DNA from: Myxococcales bacterium
GTDB lineage: Bacteria; Myxococcota_A; Polyangia; Palsa-1104
Length of the DNA stretch: 64,000 nucleotides
Direction of reading: 5' to 3'
NCBI GenBank assembly: GCA_003170275.1
Contig: PNAM01000106.1
Span: 160,052 to 224,051, forward strand
Below, one piece after another: positions 7,944 through 15,929 of this stretch; position 1 is the first letter of the stretch; every line of letters begins with the position of its first letter. The notes beneath the pieces are model-generated. The model was given only the letters and a program-made list of their open reading frames with translations, was not told the DNA's origin and ran no database searches. Position numbers and translations under genes: made by a program.

Positions 7944-9064
7944 CACTTGAACACCTCCGCCGGCTCCAGGTGGAGCACCTTGCGGATGCTGCTCAGGCTG
8001 GCCAGCGCGCACATGAGGATCACCGTCAGCGCCGAGCCGAGCAGCAGCGGTCCGGTGAGCAGCACCAGCAGAAACTTCGACACCAGCGCCGACACCGCGA
8101 ACGCGATCCCGCTGCCGATCAAGCCGCCGACCACCGCCAGAAAAGCCGCCTGCCAGGCGACGAAGCCGATGATCTCGCGGTCGAGCCCTCCGAGCGCCTT
8201 GAGCGTGCCCAGCTCGCGCAGGTGCTCGCGCGTGATGGTGAACAGGGTCTGCGCGACGATCACGATGCCGACGATCAAGCCGAGGAGCGCGGTGAACCCG
8301 AGCGCCGCGCCCGCACCGGAGCCGACCACCCAGCGGTGCTCGGAGCGGTGGCGGAACTGCGCGGTGGTGAGCGCCTCGAGATCGGGGTGCGCGTTCACCT
8401 GCGCGATCACGCGCTCGGCGCAGGCGGCGTCGGGCACGTCGAGCACCCAGTAGTGCGCCTCGTCCTCGCGCAGGCCGAGCAGGCGGCGCGCGGTGCCCAG
8501 ATCAGTGAAGGTGAACGGCGAGAGCGTGAACGAGCGGATGCCGTGGGTGAGGCCGGCGATGCGCAGGGTCTGGCCCGACACCTCGAAGGTGGCGCCCATC
8601 GGATCGTCGCTGATGCGGAACTGCTCGGTGTCCAGATCGTCGATGGTAACCCGGCCCGGGCCGAGCAGATCCTCGGGCAGCCCGCGCACCATCGTCCACG
8701 GGAGGCCCGGCGAGCGGCGCGGATCGAAGCCGATCAGCGAGAGCGTGCGCGCTTCGCCCTCGGCGTTGCGGAACTGCACCAGCGAGACCACCAGCGCGCG
8801 GGCGCGTTGCACGCACGGGTTGGCCTGCGCGAGCAGGCGCGCGCCGGACGAGAGCGGGTCGCCGAACTCGAGCGCGGGCGTGCCGCGCGCCATGATCCAC
8901 ACGTCGCCGCCGACGCGGCTGATGAGGCCGGCCGAGGTCTCGAGGAAGCCCAGGTAGACGCCGCTCTGCACCAGCAGGAGCGTGGTGGCGAACGCGACGC
9001 CGGCGAGCGCGGCGATGGCCTTGCCGCGATCGTGCAGGAGCGAGCGGATGGCTATCCGGCGCAT
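7943..9064 (-). CDS. ABC exporter permease (DevC/FtsX-MacB type)
   Basis: A 373-residue permease with the expected topology. There is one N-terminal membrane segment (about residues 14-35), a large periplasmic domain (~40-255) and three C-terminal segments (GFTALLGLIVGIVIVAQTLF, AAFLAVVGGLIGSGIAFAV, LLTGPLLLGSALTVILMCALA). ELGTLKALGG is typical of FtsX-like domains, and the early VGGDVWIMARG region resembles DevC proteins. The ATG at 9064 lies inside the end of the FAD oxidoreductase gene (13-bp overlap), so the transporter is translationally tied to the biosynthetic genes. Confidence 0.88.
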   Translation of the reverse strand: MRRIAIRSLLHDRGKAIAALAGVAFATTLLLVQSGVYLGFLETSAGLISRVGGDVWIMARGTPALEFGDPLSSGARLLAQANPCVQRARALVVSLVQFRNAEGEARTLSLIGFDPRRSPGLPWTMVRGLPEDLLGPGRVTIDDLDTEQFRISDDPMGATFEVSGQTLRIAGLTHGIRSFTLSPFTFTDLGTARRLLGLREDEAHYWVLDVPDAACAERVIAQVNAHPDLEALTTAQFRHRSEHRWVVGSGAGAALGFTALLGLIVGIVIVAQTLFTITREHLRELGTLKALGGLDREIIGFVAWQAAFLAVVGGLIGSGIAFAVSALVSKFLLVLLTGPLLLGSALTVILMCALASLSSIRKVLHLEPAEVFK

Positions 9065-10209
9065 AGCAGCTTCTCGCGCGGAAAATCGGATTCGGGGAGC
9101 ACGTGCTCGCGCGTGACCCAGCCGAGGATGGTGGCGAACAGGCGCGGGTGACGGCCCAGCAGCCGCACCACCGCGCGGCGCAGCGTCGGGCGGCGCGAGA
9201 GCTGGAGCAGCCCGCGCGTGAGCAGCGAGTAGCGGCGGAAGGCGCGCGCGAACTCGCGCTCGTAGGGCCGCAGCGACTCGCGGGTGGCGTCGCGCGCCAG
9301 CGCCTGCGGCAGGATCGCGGTGAGCGCCTCGGCGCAGTGGAACGCCAGCGACAGGCCCTCGCCGGTGATCGCGTCGACGTAGCCGCCCGCGTCGCCGAGC
9401 AGCACGAAGCGATCGGCGGTGCGCGCGCGCGCGGTGCGCAACAGCGGTCCGGCGCCGCGAGGATCCGAATCGGGCGCCACGCCGGAGAGCCGCTCGACCA
9501 GGACCGGAAACCGATTCAACAGCGATTGAAATGAAATGGGTTGTGGCGCGCGCCCGTCTTCCCACAAGAAGGCCACGCCGACCCGATCGGCGCCCGCGGG
9601 CGTGACGTAGGCCTCGAGCCCGTCGGAGAAGTGCACCTCGACGAACGGGCTCCACGCGGCGCAGCGAAAGTGCTGCCGCATCCCGAAGCGGCGCGGCCCA
9701 TGCGCCGGCGCGTCCAGCCCTTCGGCCTGGCGCAGCGGCGAGGCCAGCCCGTCGGCGGCGATCACCAGGCGCGCCTCGAGGCGCTCGTGGCGGTCGAGGT
9801 CGAGCGCGATGCCTCCCGGAACGCGCTCGTGGCGCCGGACCAGCACGTGCGAGCGCAGCACCACGCCCAGCTCCCGGGCGCGGCGCACCAGCGCGTCGCT
9901 GAGCGCGGTTCGGCGGATGCCCAACCCGCCGCCTTCCGAGGGCGCGAACCGGCCCTCGGCGAACGAGCCGTCCTCCTGCACGTAGCGCACGCCCGCGAAC
10001 GGCGCGCACGCGGCAGGATCGATCAGCGCTCGCACGCCGAGACGCTCGAGCGCGCGCAGTCCCGACGGCATGAGGCCCTCGCCGCACGCTTTGTCGGGCG
10101 GCCAGGCGCGCTTCTCCAGCACCACGACGCGAAGACCGCGGCGCGCGGCGCCGATGGCGGCGGCCAGCCCGGCCGGCCCGCCACCGACGATGGCGACGTC
10201 AGCCTGCAC
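9052..10209 (-). CDS. FAD-dependent oxidoreductase/hydroxylase (geranylgeranyl-reductase-like)
   Basis: A 385-residue flavoprotein starting at GTG 10209, inside the last codons of the ligase gene. The N-terminal dinucleotide fold (VAIVGGGPAGLAAAIGAARRG) starts at residue ~4. CGEGLMPSGLRALERLG and the late FVLLGDAGGYVDAITGEGLSLAF (second FAD-contact motif) match the family of geranylgeranyl reductases and aromatic monooxygenases. In the Streptomyces srs alkylresorcinol operon a flavoprotein (SrsC) hydroxylates the methylated phenolic lipid. By position, this enzyme could do the same, or it could reduce a lipid double bond. Confidence 0.85.
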   Translation of the reverse strand: MQADVAIVGGGPAGLAAAIGAARRGLRVVVLEKRAWPPDKACGEGLMPSGLRALERLGVRALIDPAACAPFAGVRYVQEDGSFAEGRFAPSEGGGLGIRRTALSDALVRRARELGVVLRSHVLVRRHERVPGGIALDLDRHERLEARLVIAADGLASPLRQAEGLDAPAHGPRRFGMRQHFRCAAWSPFVEVHFSDGLEAYVTPAGADRVGVAFLWEDGRAPQPISFQSLLNRFPVLVERLSGVAPDSDPRGAGPLLRTARARTADRFVLLGDAGGYVDAITGEGLSLAFHCAEALTAILPQALARDATRESLRPYEREFARAFRRYSLLTRGLLQLSRRPTLRRAVVRLLGRHPRLFATILGWVTREHVLPESDFPREKLLCAG

Positions 10210-11968
10210 CCGTGACCCGCAGCCTGGCGAAGGCCCATGTGGAGCGCGCCACCGCGCCGGCGATGCGCAGCGGCGAGACCGGCCTGGGCGCGGCCAGCTC
10301 GCCGGCGACGAATTGGCGCAGCGCCTCGGCGCGCCGCAGCTTGCCACTGCTGGTGCGCGGCAGCGTCCCCGGCGCGAGCACGCAGACCGTGTGCGCGCGC
10401 ACGCCGGTGCGCTCGAGGATCGCGCTGCGGATCTGGTGGACCAGCGACGAGTCGTGCTCGCTGCCATGCTCGGCCAGCACCAGCAGCTCCTCTTCGCCCG
10501 CGTCGCCGTCGGGGATGAAGCCGAGCGCCACCGCGCAGCCCTGCCGCACGCCGGCCACGCCGTCCAGGCACTCCTCGAACTCCTGCGGCGCGTGGTTGGC
10601 GCCGCGGATGATCACCACGTCCTTGGCGCGGCCGCACACGTATAGCTCTCCATCGGCGATGAAGCCGAGGTCGCCGGTGTCGAGCCAGCCCTCCTGAAGC
10701 ACGCGCGCGGTGGCGGCCGGATCGTTGAAGTAGCCGGCCATCACCGACGGGCCGCGCACCCAGATGCGCCCAGCCTGTCGCTCGCCGATCTCGCGGCCGG
10801 AGCGATCGCGAACCATCAGCTCGACCCCCGGCACCGCGAAGCCGACCGAGGCGATCCGCCGCTCTTCACCGTGCGCCGGTGCGACCGCGCGTCCGTCCTT
10901 GGCCAGCGTCACCGGATCGACCGCGAGCGAGCGGGGCGGCCGCCCCGGCGGCGAGAAGGTCACCGCCAGTGACGCCTCCGCCATGCCGTACACCGGCGTG
11001 AGAGCGCGCGCATCGAAGCCCCAACGGGCGAAGCGCGCGGCGAACTCGTCCAGCACGCCGACCGAGACCGGCTCGGCGCCGTTGAGCGCGAACCGCCAGC
11101 TCGACAGATCGAGCCCGGCGAGGTCCGCGTCCTTGATGCGCTTGGTGCACAGCGAGTAGGCGAAGCTGGGCGCCGGCGAGACGGTCGCGCGATGACGGGC
11201 GATCGCGCGCAGCCACAGCGCTGGCCGCGCCAGGAACAGCTCCGACGGGATCAGCACCAACGGATCGGGCCGGTACACCGCGCTCAAAAGGCAGCCGATC
11301 AGTCCCATGTCGTGGTGCAGCGGCAGCCACGAGACGCCCACCTGCCGGCCGGTCGCGTTCGACGGCACCATCTGATCGATGGTCGCCAGCTGCGCCATCA
11401 GGTTGGCCTGGGTGAGCGCGACCGGCTTGGGATCCACCGTCGAGCCCGAGGAGAACTGGATCAGCGCCACCGACTCGGGCGCGTTGTCGACCTCGTGCTC
11501 GTCGGTCGAGGAGGCGAGCCGATCGACCGCCACGCAGCCGAGTTCCGGTCGCGCGGTGGCGATGGCCACGCCGAGGAGCCGCTTACAGCGCGCGTCGGTC
11601 AGCACCAGCCGCGCGCCGGCCACCGTCAGCATGCGCGCGGTGGCGGCGTGGAACTCGTCGAGCCGGCCGAGGCGCAGCGGCGGCGAGAGCGGCACCGGGA
11701 TCGCGCCGGCCAGCGTGATCCCGAAGTAGCCGTCGAGAAACGCCGGGCTGGTGGCCAGCACCAGCGCCACCCGATCGCCGGGTCGCACGCCCAGCCGATG
11801 CAGCGCCGCGGCGACGCGACGGGCACGCGTGTGCAGCTCGCGCCAGGTGATGGTCTGCTCGCGCTCCTGCAGGTCGACGAAGGTCACGCCGCCCGGATGA
11901 TCGACCGCGGCGCGCAGTGCCTCATTAATGGAGGCGTGGGTGGGCGCGCGGGCCGGCTCGCCCTTCAC
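10199..11968 (-). CDS. Fatty-acyl-AMP ligase (FAAL)
   Basis: A 589-residue adenylating enzyme. Motifs in order: LIQFSSGSTVDPKPVALT (ATP-binding P-loop region), SWLPLHHDMGLIG, FALNGAEPV, VYGMAEASLAVTF, WLDTGDLGFI and GRAKDVVIIRGANH. The FSSGST...LPLHHDMGLIG...NGAEPV set is characteristic of FAALs, which activate a fatty acid as acyl-adenylate and hand it to an acyl carrier protein. The start is GTG 11968, overlapping the ACP stop (GTGA). It probably supplies the starter acyl chain to the type III PKS through the adjacent ACP. Confidence 0.93.
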   Translation of the reverse strand: MKGEPARAPTHASINEALRAAVDHPGGVTFVDLQEREQTITWRELHTRARRVAAALHRLGVRPGDRVALVLATSPAFLDGYFGITLAGAIPVPLSPPLRLGRLDEFHAATARMLTVAGARLVLTDARCKRLLGVAIATARPELGCVAVDRLASSTDEHEVDNAPESVALIQFSSGSTVDPKPVALTQANLMAQLATIDQMVPSNATGRQVGVSWLPLHHDMGLIGCLLSAVYRPDPLVLIPSELFLARPALWLRAIARHRATVSPAPSFAYSLCTKRIKDADLAGLDLSSWRFALNGAEPVSVGVLDEFAARFARWGFDARALTPVYGMAEASLAVTFSPPGRPPRSLAVDPVTLAKDGRAVAPAHGEERRIASVGFAVPGVELMVRDRSGREIGERQAGRIWVRGPSVMAGYFNDPAATARVLQEGWLDTGDLGFIADGELYVCGRAKDVVIIRGANHAPQEFEECLDGVAGVRQGCAVALGFIPDGDAGEEELLVLAEHGSEHDSSLVHQIRSAILERTGVRAHTVCVLAPGTLPRTSSGKLRRAEALRQFVAGELAAPRPVSPLRIAGAVARSTWAFARLRVTGAG

Positions 11969-12219
11969 GACGCCGCTCCCACGCGCGCGGTCACGCAGCG
12001 GGCCAGCTCGGCCACCGTCTGAATGCGCGTCGCGTCCTCGTCGGAGAGGATCACCTGGAAGCGATCCTCCAGCTCCACCGCGAGCGTCGTCAGGGTGAGC
12101 GAATCGAGACCCAGGTCGTCGACCAACCTGTCGGTGGGCTGGATCTCGCGCGGCATCGCGAGCTCCCGTTCGACGACCCGTCGAATCTCCAGCATCACCA
12201 GCGCTTCCGAGACGATCAC
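11965..12219 (-). CDS. Acyl carrier protein
   Basis: An 84-residue carrier with the phosphopantetheine site in DDLGLDSLTLTTL. The start is GTG 12219, because GGAGG lies six bases upstream and the GTG overlaps the previous stop as GTGA; an in-frame ATG seven codons later is the alternative. Directly followed by a fatty-acyl-AMP ligase, it presumably receives the fatty acyl chain and presents it to the type III PKS. That would be unusual, since such PKSs commonly accept acyl-CoA. Confidence 0.9.
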   Translation of the reverse strand: MIVSEALVMLEIRRVVERELAMPREIQPTDRLVDDLGLDSLTLTTLAVELEDRFQVILSDEDATRIQTVAELARCVTARVGAAS

Positions 12220-12794
12220 GATTGTCCTCCGGGCAGAAAGCGGGGGGTGGCGGCGAACGCCTGCGCGTAGGACGGCCCGAGCGCCGCCTCCTCCGCGCGA
12301 ATGCGGACGATCAGCAGCAGCGCGTTGCCGAGCGAGAAGCCGATCGCGGTGAGCCAGCCGGCGGTGCCGCCGTAGATCAGCGGCACGCACAGCATCTCGG
12401 TCGCGACCGCGACGTAGTTGGGATGGCGCACCCAGCGATACGGACCGGCGGTCACCGGCGCCGCGCCGGGCAGCACGATCACGCGCACGTTCCAGCGATC
12501 GCCGAGCGTGGTGATCGCCCAGTAGCGCAGCGCCTGCGCCGCCAGCGCGCCGCCGAAGGCCGCCCAGCCGAGCGCGCCCCAGAAGGGCCGGGGCTGAAGG
12601 ATCGCTTCGGCCGCGCACACCAGCAGGAACAGCGTGTGAAACAGCGCCATCACGCGGTAGTGGCGCTGTCCGACCTCGACGGCGCCGCGCGCGAATGCCC
12701 GGCGCGCGTTGCGCCGCGACAGCGCCAGCTCGCCGAAGCGCTCCAGCGAGAGCAGCAGCAGGAACGTCAGATAGAACACCCGCGCGCTCACCAT
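12216..12794 (-). CDS. ICMT-family membrane methyltransferase (SrsB/BpsB-like)
   Basis: A 192-residue membrane protein with four to five hydrophobic segments and the isoprenylcysteine carboxyl methyltransferase signature VTAGPYRWVRHPNYVA followed by a conserved Glu (ATEML). Homologues beside bacterial type III PKSs (BpsB in Bacillus, SrsB in Streptomyces) methylate alkylpyrones or alkylresorcinols. ATG 12794 overlaps the PKS stop by 7 bp; GTG 12791 is an equally plausible start. It probably O-methylates the PKS product in the membrane. Confidence 0.9.
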   Translation of the reverse strand: MVSARVFYLTFLLLLSLERFGELALSRRNARRAFARGAVEVGQRHYRVMALFHTLFLLVCAAEAILQPRPFWGALGWAAFGGALAAQALRYWAITTLGDRWNVRVIVLPGAAPVTAGPYRWVRHPNYVAVATEMLCVPLIYGGTAGWLTAIGFSLGNALLLIVRIRAEEAALGPSYAQAFAATPRFLPGGQS

Positions 12795-13855
12795 TTGAGG
12801 AGCACCAGCTCCGAGCAGAAGCCCGGGCCCATCGCCAGGAGTAGACCGAAATCGCCGGGCTGCGCCTCGCCCGAGTCGAGCAGCTCGCGCAGCACGAACA
12901 GCACCGACGCCGACGACAGGTTGCCGGTCTTCTCCAGCGAGTCCCACGAGCGCTTGAGCGCGGCCGGCGGCAGCGACAGCGCCTCGGCGAACGCCTGCAG
13001 CACTTTGGGTCCGCCGGTGTGCGCGACGAAGTGCTTGATGCGCGAGCGGTCGAGGCCGTGCGCGCCGAGGAACGAGTCCACGTCGCCGCCCACGTGCTTG
13101 TAAACGATCTCGGGGACGCCCGCGGAGAGCACGATCTTGAAGCCGGAGTCGACCAGGTCCCAGCCCATCACGCGCTCGGTGTTGGGATAGAAGACCGAGC
13201 GGGTGGCCTCGACGCGCGGGCCCTTCGCCGTCGCGCGCTCGCCGCCGCCGATCACCACCGCCGCTGCGCCGTCGCCGAACAGCCCCGACGCGATCAGGTT
13301 GGCCACCGACAGATCTCCGCGCTGCAGCGTCAGCGAGCACAGCTCGGTCGAGACCAGCAGCGCCACCTGTCCGGGGAACGCCCGCACGTAGTCGGACGCG
13401 CGCGCGATCCCGGCGGCGCCCGCGACGCAGCCGAGGCCGAAGATCGGCGTGCGCTTGACGTCGCTGCGCAGGCCCAGCCGATTGACCAGCCGCGCGTCCA
13501 GGCTGGGCACCGCGATGCCGGTGACGGTGACGAAGAAGATGTGGTCCACGTCGGTGGGGGCCAGGCCGGCGCGGGCCAGCGCCTCGCGCGCCGCCTCTTC
13601 GCCCAGCTCCAGCGCCACGCGGATCCACGCGTCGTTGCACTTCTGGAAGGTGTCGGTGTGCTCGTAGTCCTCGATCGGCAGCGCCAGGTAGCGGCCGGCG
13701 ACCTTGACCGCGCGGTGCAGCTCGTCGACGCGTGCCGGGTTGAAGTGCTGCTTGATCCACACTTTTCGCAGGGCGGCGAGCAGGGCTTCTTGGGAGGCGT
13801 AGTGCTTGGGCAGCGCGCGCCCGACAGAGAGAATTTCCGGTGCCAGGGTGGTCAT
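12788..13855 (-). CDS. Type III polyketide synthase (alkylresorcinol/alkylpyrone type)
   Basis: A 355-residue homodimeric chalcone/stilbene-type synthase. The catalytic triad is visible: Cys in PIFGLGCVAGAAGIARA, His in HFVAHTGGPKVL and Asn in LEKTGNLSSASV. The C-terminal signature GPGFCSELVLLKW is typical of bacterial long-chain alkylresorcinol/pyrone synthases. It would extend a fatty acyl starter with malonyl-CoA. It is the first gene of an eight-gene minus-strand operon in which every junction overlaps, and it reads away from the paired TTGTGTACAA sites. Ring type (resorcinol or pyrone) cannot be read from sequence alone. Confidence 0.94.
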   Translation of the reverse strand: MTTLAPEILSVGRALPKHYASQEALLAALRKVWIKQHFNPARVDELHRAVKVAGRYLALPIEDYEHTDTFQKCNDAWIRVALELGEEAAREALARAGLAPTDVDHIFFVTVTGIAVPSLDARLVNRLGLRSDVKRTPIFGLGCVAGAAGIARASDYVRAFPGQVALLVSTELCSLTLQRGDLSVANLIASGLFGDGAAAVVIGGGERATAKGPRVEATRSVFYPNTERVMGWDLVDSGFKIVLSAGVPEIVYKHVGGDVDSFLGAHGLDRSRIKHFVAHTGGPKVLQAFAEALSLPPAALKRSWDSLEKTGNLSSASVLFVLRELLDSGEAQPGDFGLLLAMGPGFCSELVLLKW

Positions 13856-13901
13856 GCCGCACTGCGTAGCATTCGCCGGAGTCGGAGTGCAATAGAAAAG
13901 A

Positions 13902-13926
13902 TTGTGTACAACATAATTGTGTACAA
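13902..13926. promoter_or_regulatory. Tandem TTGTGTACAA operator between PKS and methyltransferase/MarR arms
   Basis: Two identical 10-mers TTGTGTACAA lie at 13902-13911 and 13917-13926, 15 bp centre to centre. Each is an inverted repeat TTGT-N2-ACAA. They lie in the ~100-bp gap between the divergent PKS operon and the O-methyltransferase/regulator genes. MarR/OhrR proteins bind AT-rich inverted repeats of this size, and an OhrR-like gene lies in the divergent arm, so it is the natural candidate ligand. The spacing suggests two dimers on overlapping faces. Confidence 0.7.
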
Positions 13927-13958
13927 CTGAAAACCTACTTCATGGTAGAACCCGACGC

Positions 13959-15068
13959 ATGAGCAGCTCCGAAGCGACCCGGGTGCCCGGCTTGCCGCCC
14001 CGTTTTCTGGTGAAGATCGTGCTCGGTTTCCGTCGCTGGCTGCTGGCGCTGGCCAACGCCATGGTGCCGCCGCAGTTGCCCCTGTTCGAGCTCGCCACCG
14101 GCATCGGCCGCACGCACATGCTGGGCACCGCGGCGCGCCTCAAGCTCGCGGATCTGCTCGCCGACGGACCGCTCGACGCCGCCCAGCTGGCGGCGCGCAC
14201 CAGCCGCGATCCCGACGCCATGCAGCGCATGATGCGCGCGCTGGTGACCGTCGGCGTGTTCGCGCTGCGCCGCGACGGACGCTTCGCCAACAACCGCCTG
14301 TCGAACGGTCTCCGCTCCGGGCGGGTGGGCACCTTCCGCGACTTCGCCGACTACTTCGGCTCCGCGTCCAACGTGAACGCGTGGGCCGACTTCGACGGCA
14401 CGCTGCAGACCGGCAAGAACGCGTTCGAGCGGGTGCACGGCATGTCGGTGTGGGACTGGTTCGATCGCCATCCGGAGGAGCGCAGCGTGTTCGCCGCGGC
14501 GATGGGCTCGATGACCCAACTCGACGCGCCCGGCGTGGCGCGCGCCTATCCGTTTCGCGAGGTGCGCAGGGTGTGCGACGTGGCGGGGAGCCGCGGCGCG
14601 CTCTTGGCCGAGGTGCTGGTGCAGCACCGCCACCTGAGCGGCGTGCTGTTCGACAACGCCGGTGTGATCGCCACGGCCGGCCCGCTGCTCGGGGCGCGCG
14701 GCGTCGCGGATCGGGTCGAGCTCTCCTCGGGGAGCTTCTTCGACAAGGTGCCCGAGGGATGCGACGCCTACCTGCTCAAGAACATCCTGCACGACTGGGA
14801 CGACGAGCGCTCGGTGACCATCCTGCAGAACTGCCGCCGCGCGATGAAGCCGGGCCATCGGCTGTTGATCGTCGAGTTGGTGGTCGAGAAACAGGAGACC
14901 GCCGGGATCGGGCCGCTCTCGGACGTGCAGATGATGATGGTGTGCAACGAGGGACGCGAGCGCAGCCGAGCCGACTTCGCGCGGCTCTTGCAGCTGTCCG
15001 GCTTTCAGCTCAGCCGGGTGGTGCCGACGCCGACGCTGATGAGCATCGTCGAAGGAGTGGCAGCGTGA
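13959..15068 (+). CDS. SAM-dependent O-methyltransferase
   Basis: A 369-residue enzyme of the plant-caffeate/bacterial antibiotic O-methyltransferase type. An N-terminal winged-helix dimerisation domain (about residues 45-125, AARLKLADLLADGPLDAAQLAARTS) is followed by a Rossmann-type SAM site (VCDVAGSRGALLAEVL) and the catalytic motif LKNILHDWDDE. ATG 13959 was preferred to the in-frame ATG/GTG at 13917, which lies within the operator. It faces away from the PKS operon across a shared control region and overlaps the regulator gene. It may methylate a phenolic hydroxyl of the PKS product or an unrelated quinone. Confidence 0.9.
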   Translation: MSSSEATRVPGLPPRFLVKIVLGFRRWLLALANAMVPPQLPLFELATGIGRTHMLGTAARLKLADLLADGPLDAAQLAARTSRDPDAMQRMMRALVTVGVFALRRDGRFANNRLSNGLRSGRVGTFRDFADYFGSASNVNAWADFDGTLQTGKNAFERVHGMSVWDWFDRHPEERSVFAAAMGSMTQLDAPGVARAYPFREVRRVCDVAGSRGALLAEVLVQHRHLSGVLFDNAGVIATAGPLLGARGVADRVELSSGSFFDKVPEGCDAYLLKNILHDWDDERSVTILQNCRRAMKPGHRLLIVELVVEKQETAGIGPLSDVQMMMVCNEGRERSRADFARLLQLSGFQLSRVVPTPTLMSIVEGVAA

Positions 15069-15514
15069 TCACCGCCGACGAAGTGCTGAAGCTCGACAAC
15101 CAGCTGTGCTTTCCGCTGTACGCGGCCTCGCGCCTGGTGACCCAGGCGTATGGGCCCCACCTCGAGAAGCTGGGCGTCACCTACCTCCAGTATCTGGTGC
15201 TGATGCTGCTGTGGGAGCGCGACGGCCAGACCGTGCGCGAGCTCGGCACGCGGCTGTTCCTCGACTCGGGCACGCTCACCCCGGTGCTCAAGCGGCTGGA
15301 GCGGACCGAGCTCATCCGTCGCGCGCGCCGTGGCACCGACGAGCGCACGGTCGAGAACCGGCTGACGCCCGCCGGACGCCGGCTCAAGCGCCGCGCGGCC
15401 AGCGTGCCGATCGCGCTGGTGTGCCAGATCGGGCTGGAGCTGGAAGAGGTCGGGCGCATCCGGACCATCGTCAAGGGGCTGGTCGAGCGCCTGCAGCTCG
15501 CCGCGCGCGCCTGA
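15065..15514 (+). CDS. MarR-family regulator, OhrR-like with reactive-type Cys
   Basis: A 149-residue winged-helix regulator starting at GTG 15065, which overlaps the preceding stop (GTGA). The N-terminal LDNQLCFPLYAASR places a Cys where OhrR proteins carry the peroxide-sensing residue. The recognition region RELGTRLFLDSGTLTPVLKRLE and the wing RRGTDERTVENRLT also match OhrR. This suggests thiol-based sensing of organic peroxides or other oxidants and derepression of the locus. No ohr gene is nearby. Binding to the TTGTGTACAA pair is an inference from position and symmetry. Confidence 0.88.
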   Translation: MITADEVLKLDNQLCFPLYAASRLVTQAYGPHLEKLGVTYLQYLVLMLLWERDGQTVRELGTRLFLDSGTLTPVLKRLERTELIRRARRGTDERTVENRLTPAGRRLKRRAASVPIALVCQIGLELEEVGRIRTIVKGLVERLQLAARA

Positions 15515-15515
15515 G

Positions 15516-15893
15516 CTACAGCCCGAGAATCCGCCGCGCCTCGCTGCGCGCCAGCCCGGGCGCGGGCTCGAAGTAGCGCAACACCGCGGCGGCGTTCTGC
15601 GCATCGCTGGGTGACGTCAAGCGCAACGCCTCCACGCGGTCGTACCAGAACGTGAACAGCTCGAGGAGCGTCACGATCTGCGGGCCCGTGAACAGGTAGC
15701 GCCTTCCCGCCGCGACATTCCGGATCTGCGCGAGCTTGCCGTCGGGAAACGCTTCCGCCTTGGTGGCCTCGACGAGCTGCGCGAAGGTCGCAGCATCGAT
15801 CGGCACCGGCGGCCGTCGCCGCACGAACGGCACCGCGCCCGCGCTGCCGCTCAGCACAAGAACGAGAGTCGCCGCCGCAACGAGTGAACGCAT
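15516..15893 (-). CDS. Secreted DUF4476-like protein
   Basis: A 125-residue protein with a signal peptide from ATG 15893 (MRSLVAAATLVLVLSGSAGA); GTG 15929, just after the previous stop, is an alternative start. The C-terminal part (RRYLFTGPQIVTLLELFTFWYDRVEALRLTSP) resembles the DUF4476 pattern, in which a helix pair follows a Y/F-T/L-x2-Q motif. Function is unknown; family members are exported. It follows two other exported-protein genes and ends 1 bp from the MarR gene on the other strand. Confidence 0.65.
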   Translation of the reverse strand: MRSLVAAATLVLVLSGSAGAVPFVRRRPPVPIDAATFAQLVEATKAEAFPDGKLAQIRNVAAGRRYLFTGPQIVTLLELFTFWYDRVEALRLTSPSDAQNAAAVLRYFEPAPGLARSEARRILGL

Positions 15894-15929
15894 GTGCGGT
15901 TGAGACGCAAGCGCAGCGCGCTTATTCAC

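Noticed and set aside
7943..10087. 714-codon minus-strand open frame spanning permease and FAD gene
   Set aside because: Only the last 373 codons (from ATG 9064) read as protein; the rest is an Arg/Ala-rich shadow of the FAD oxidoreductase gene.
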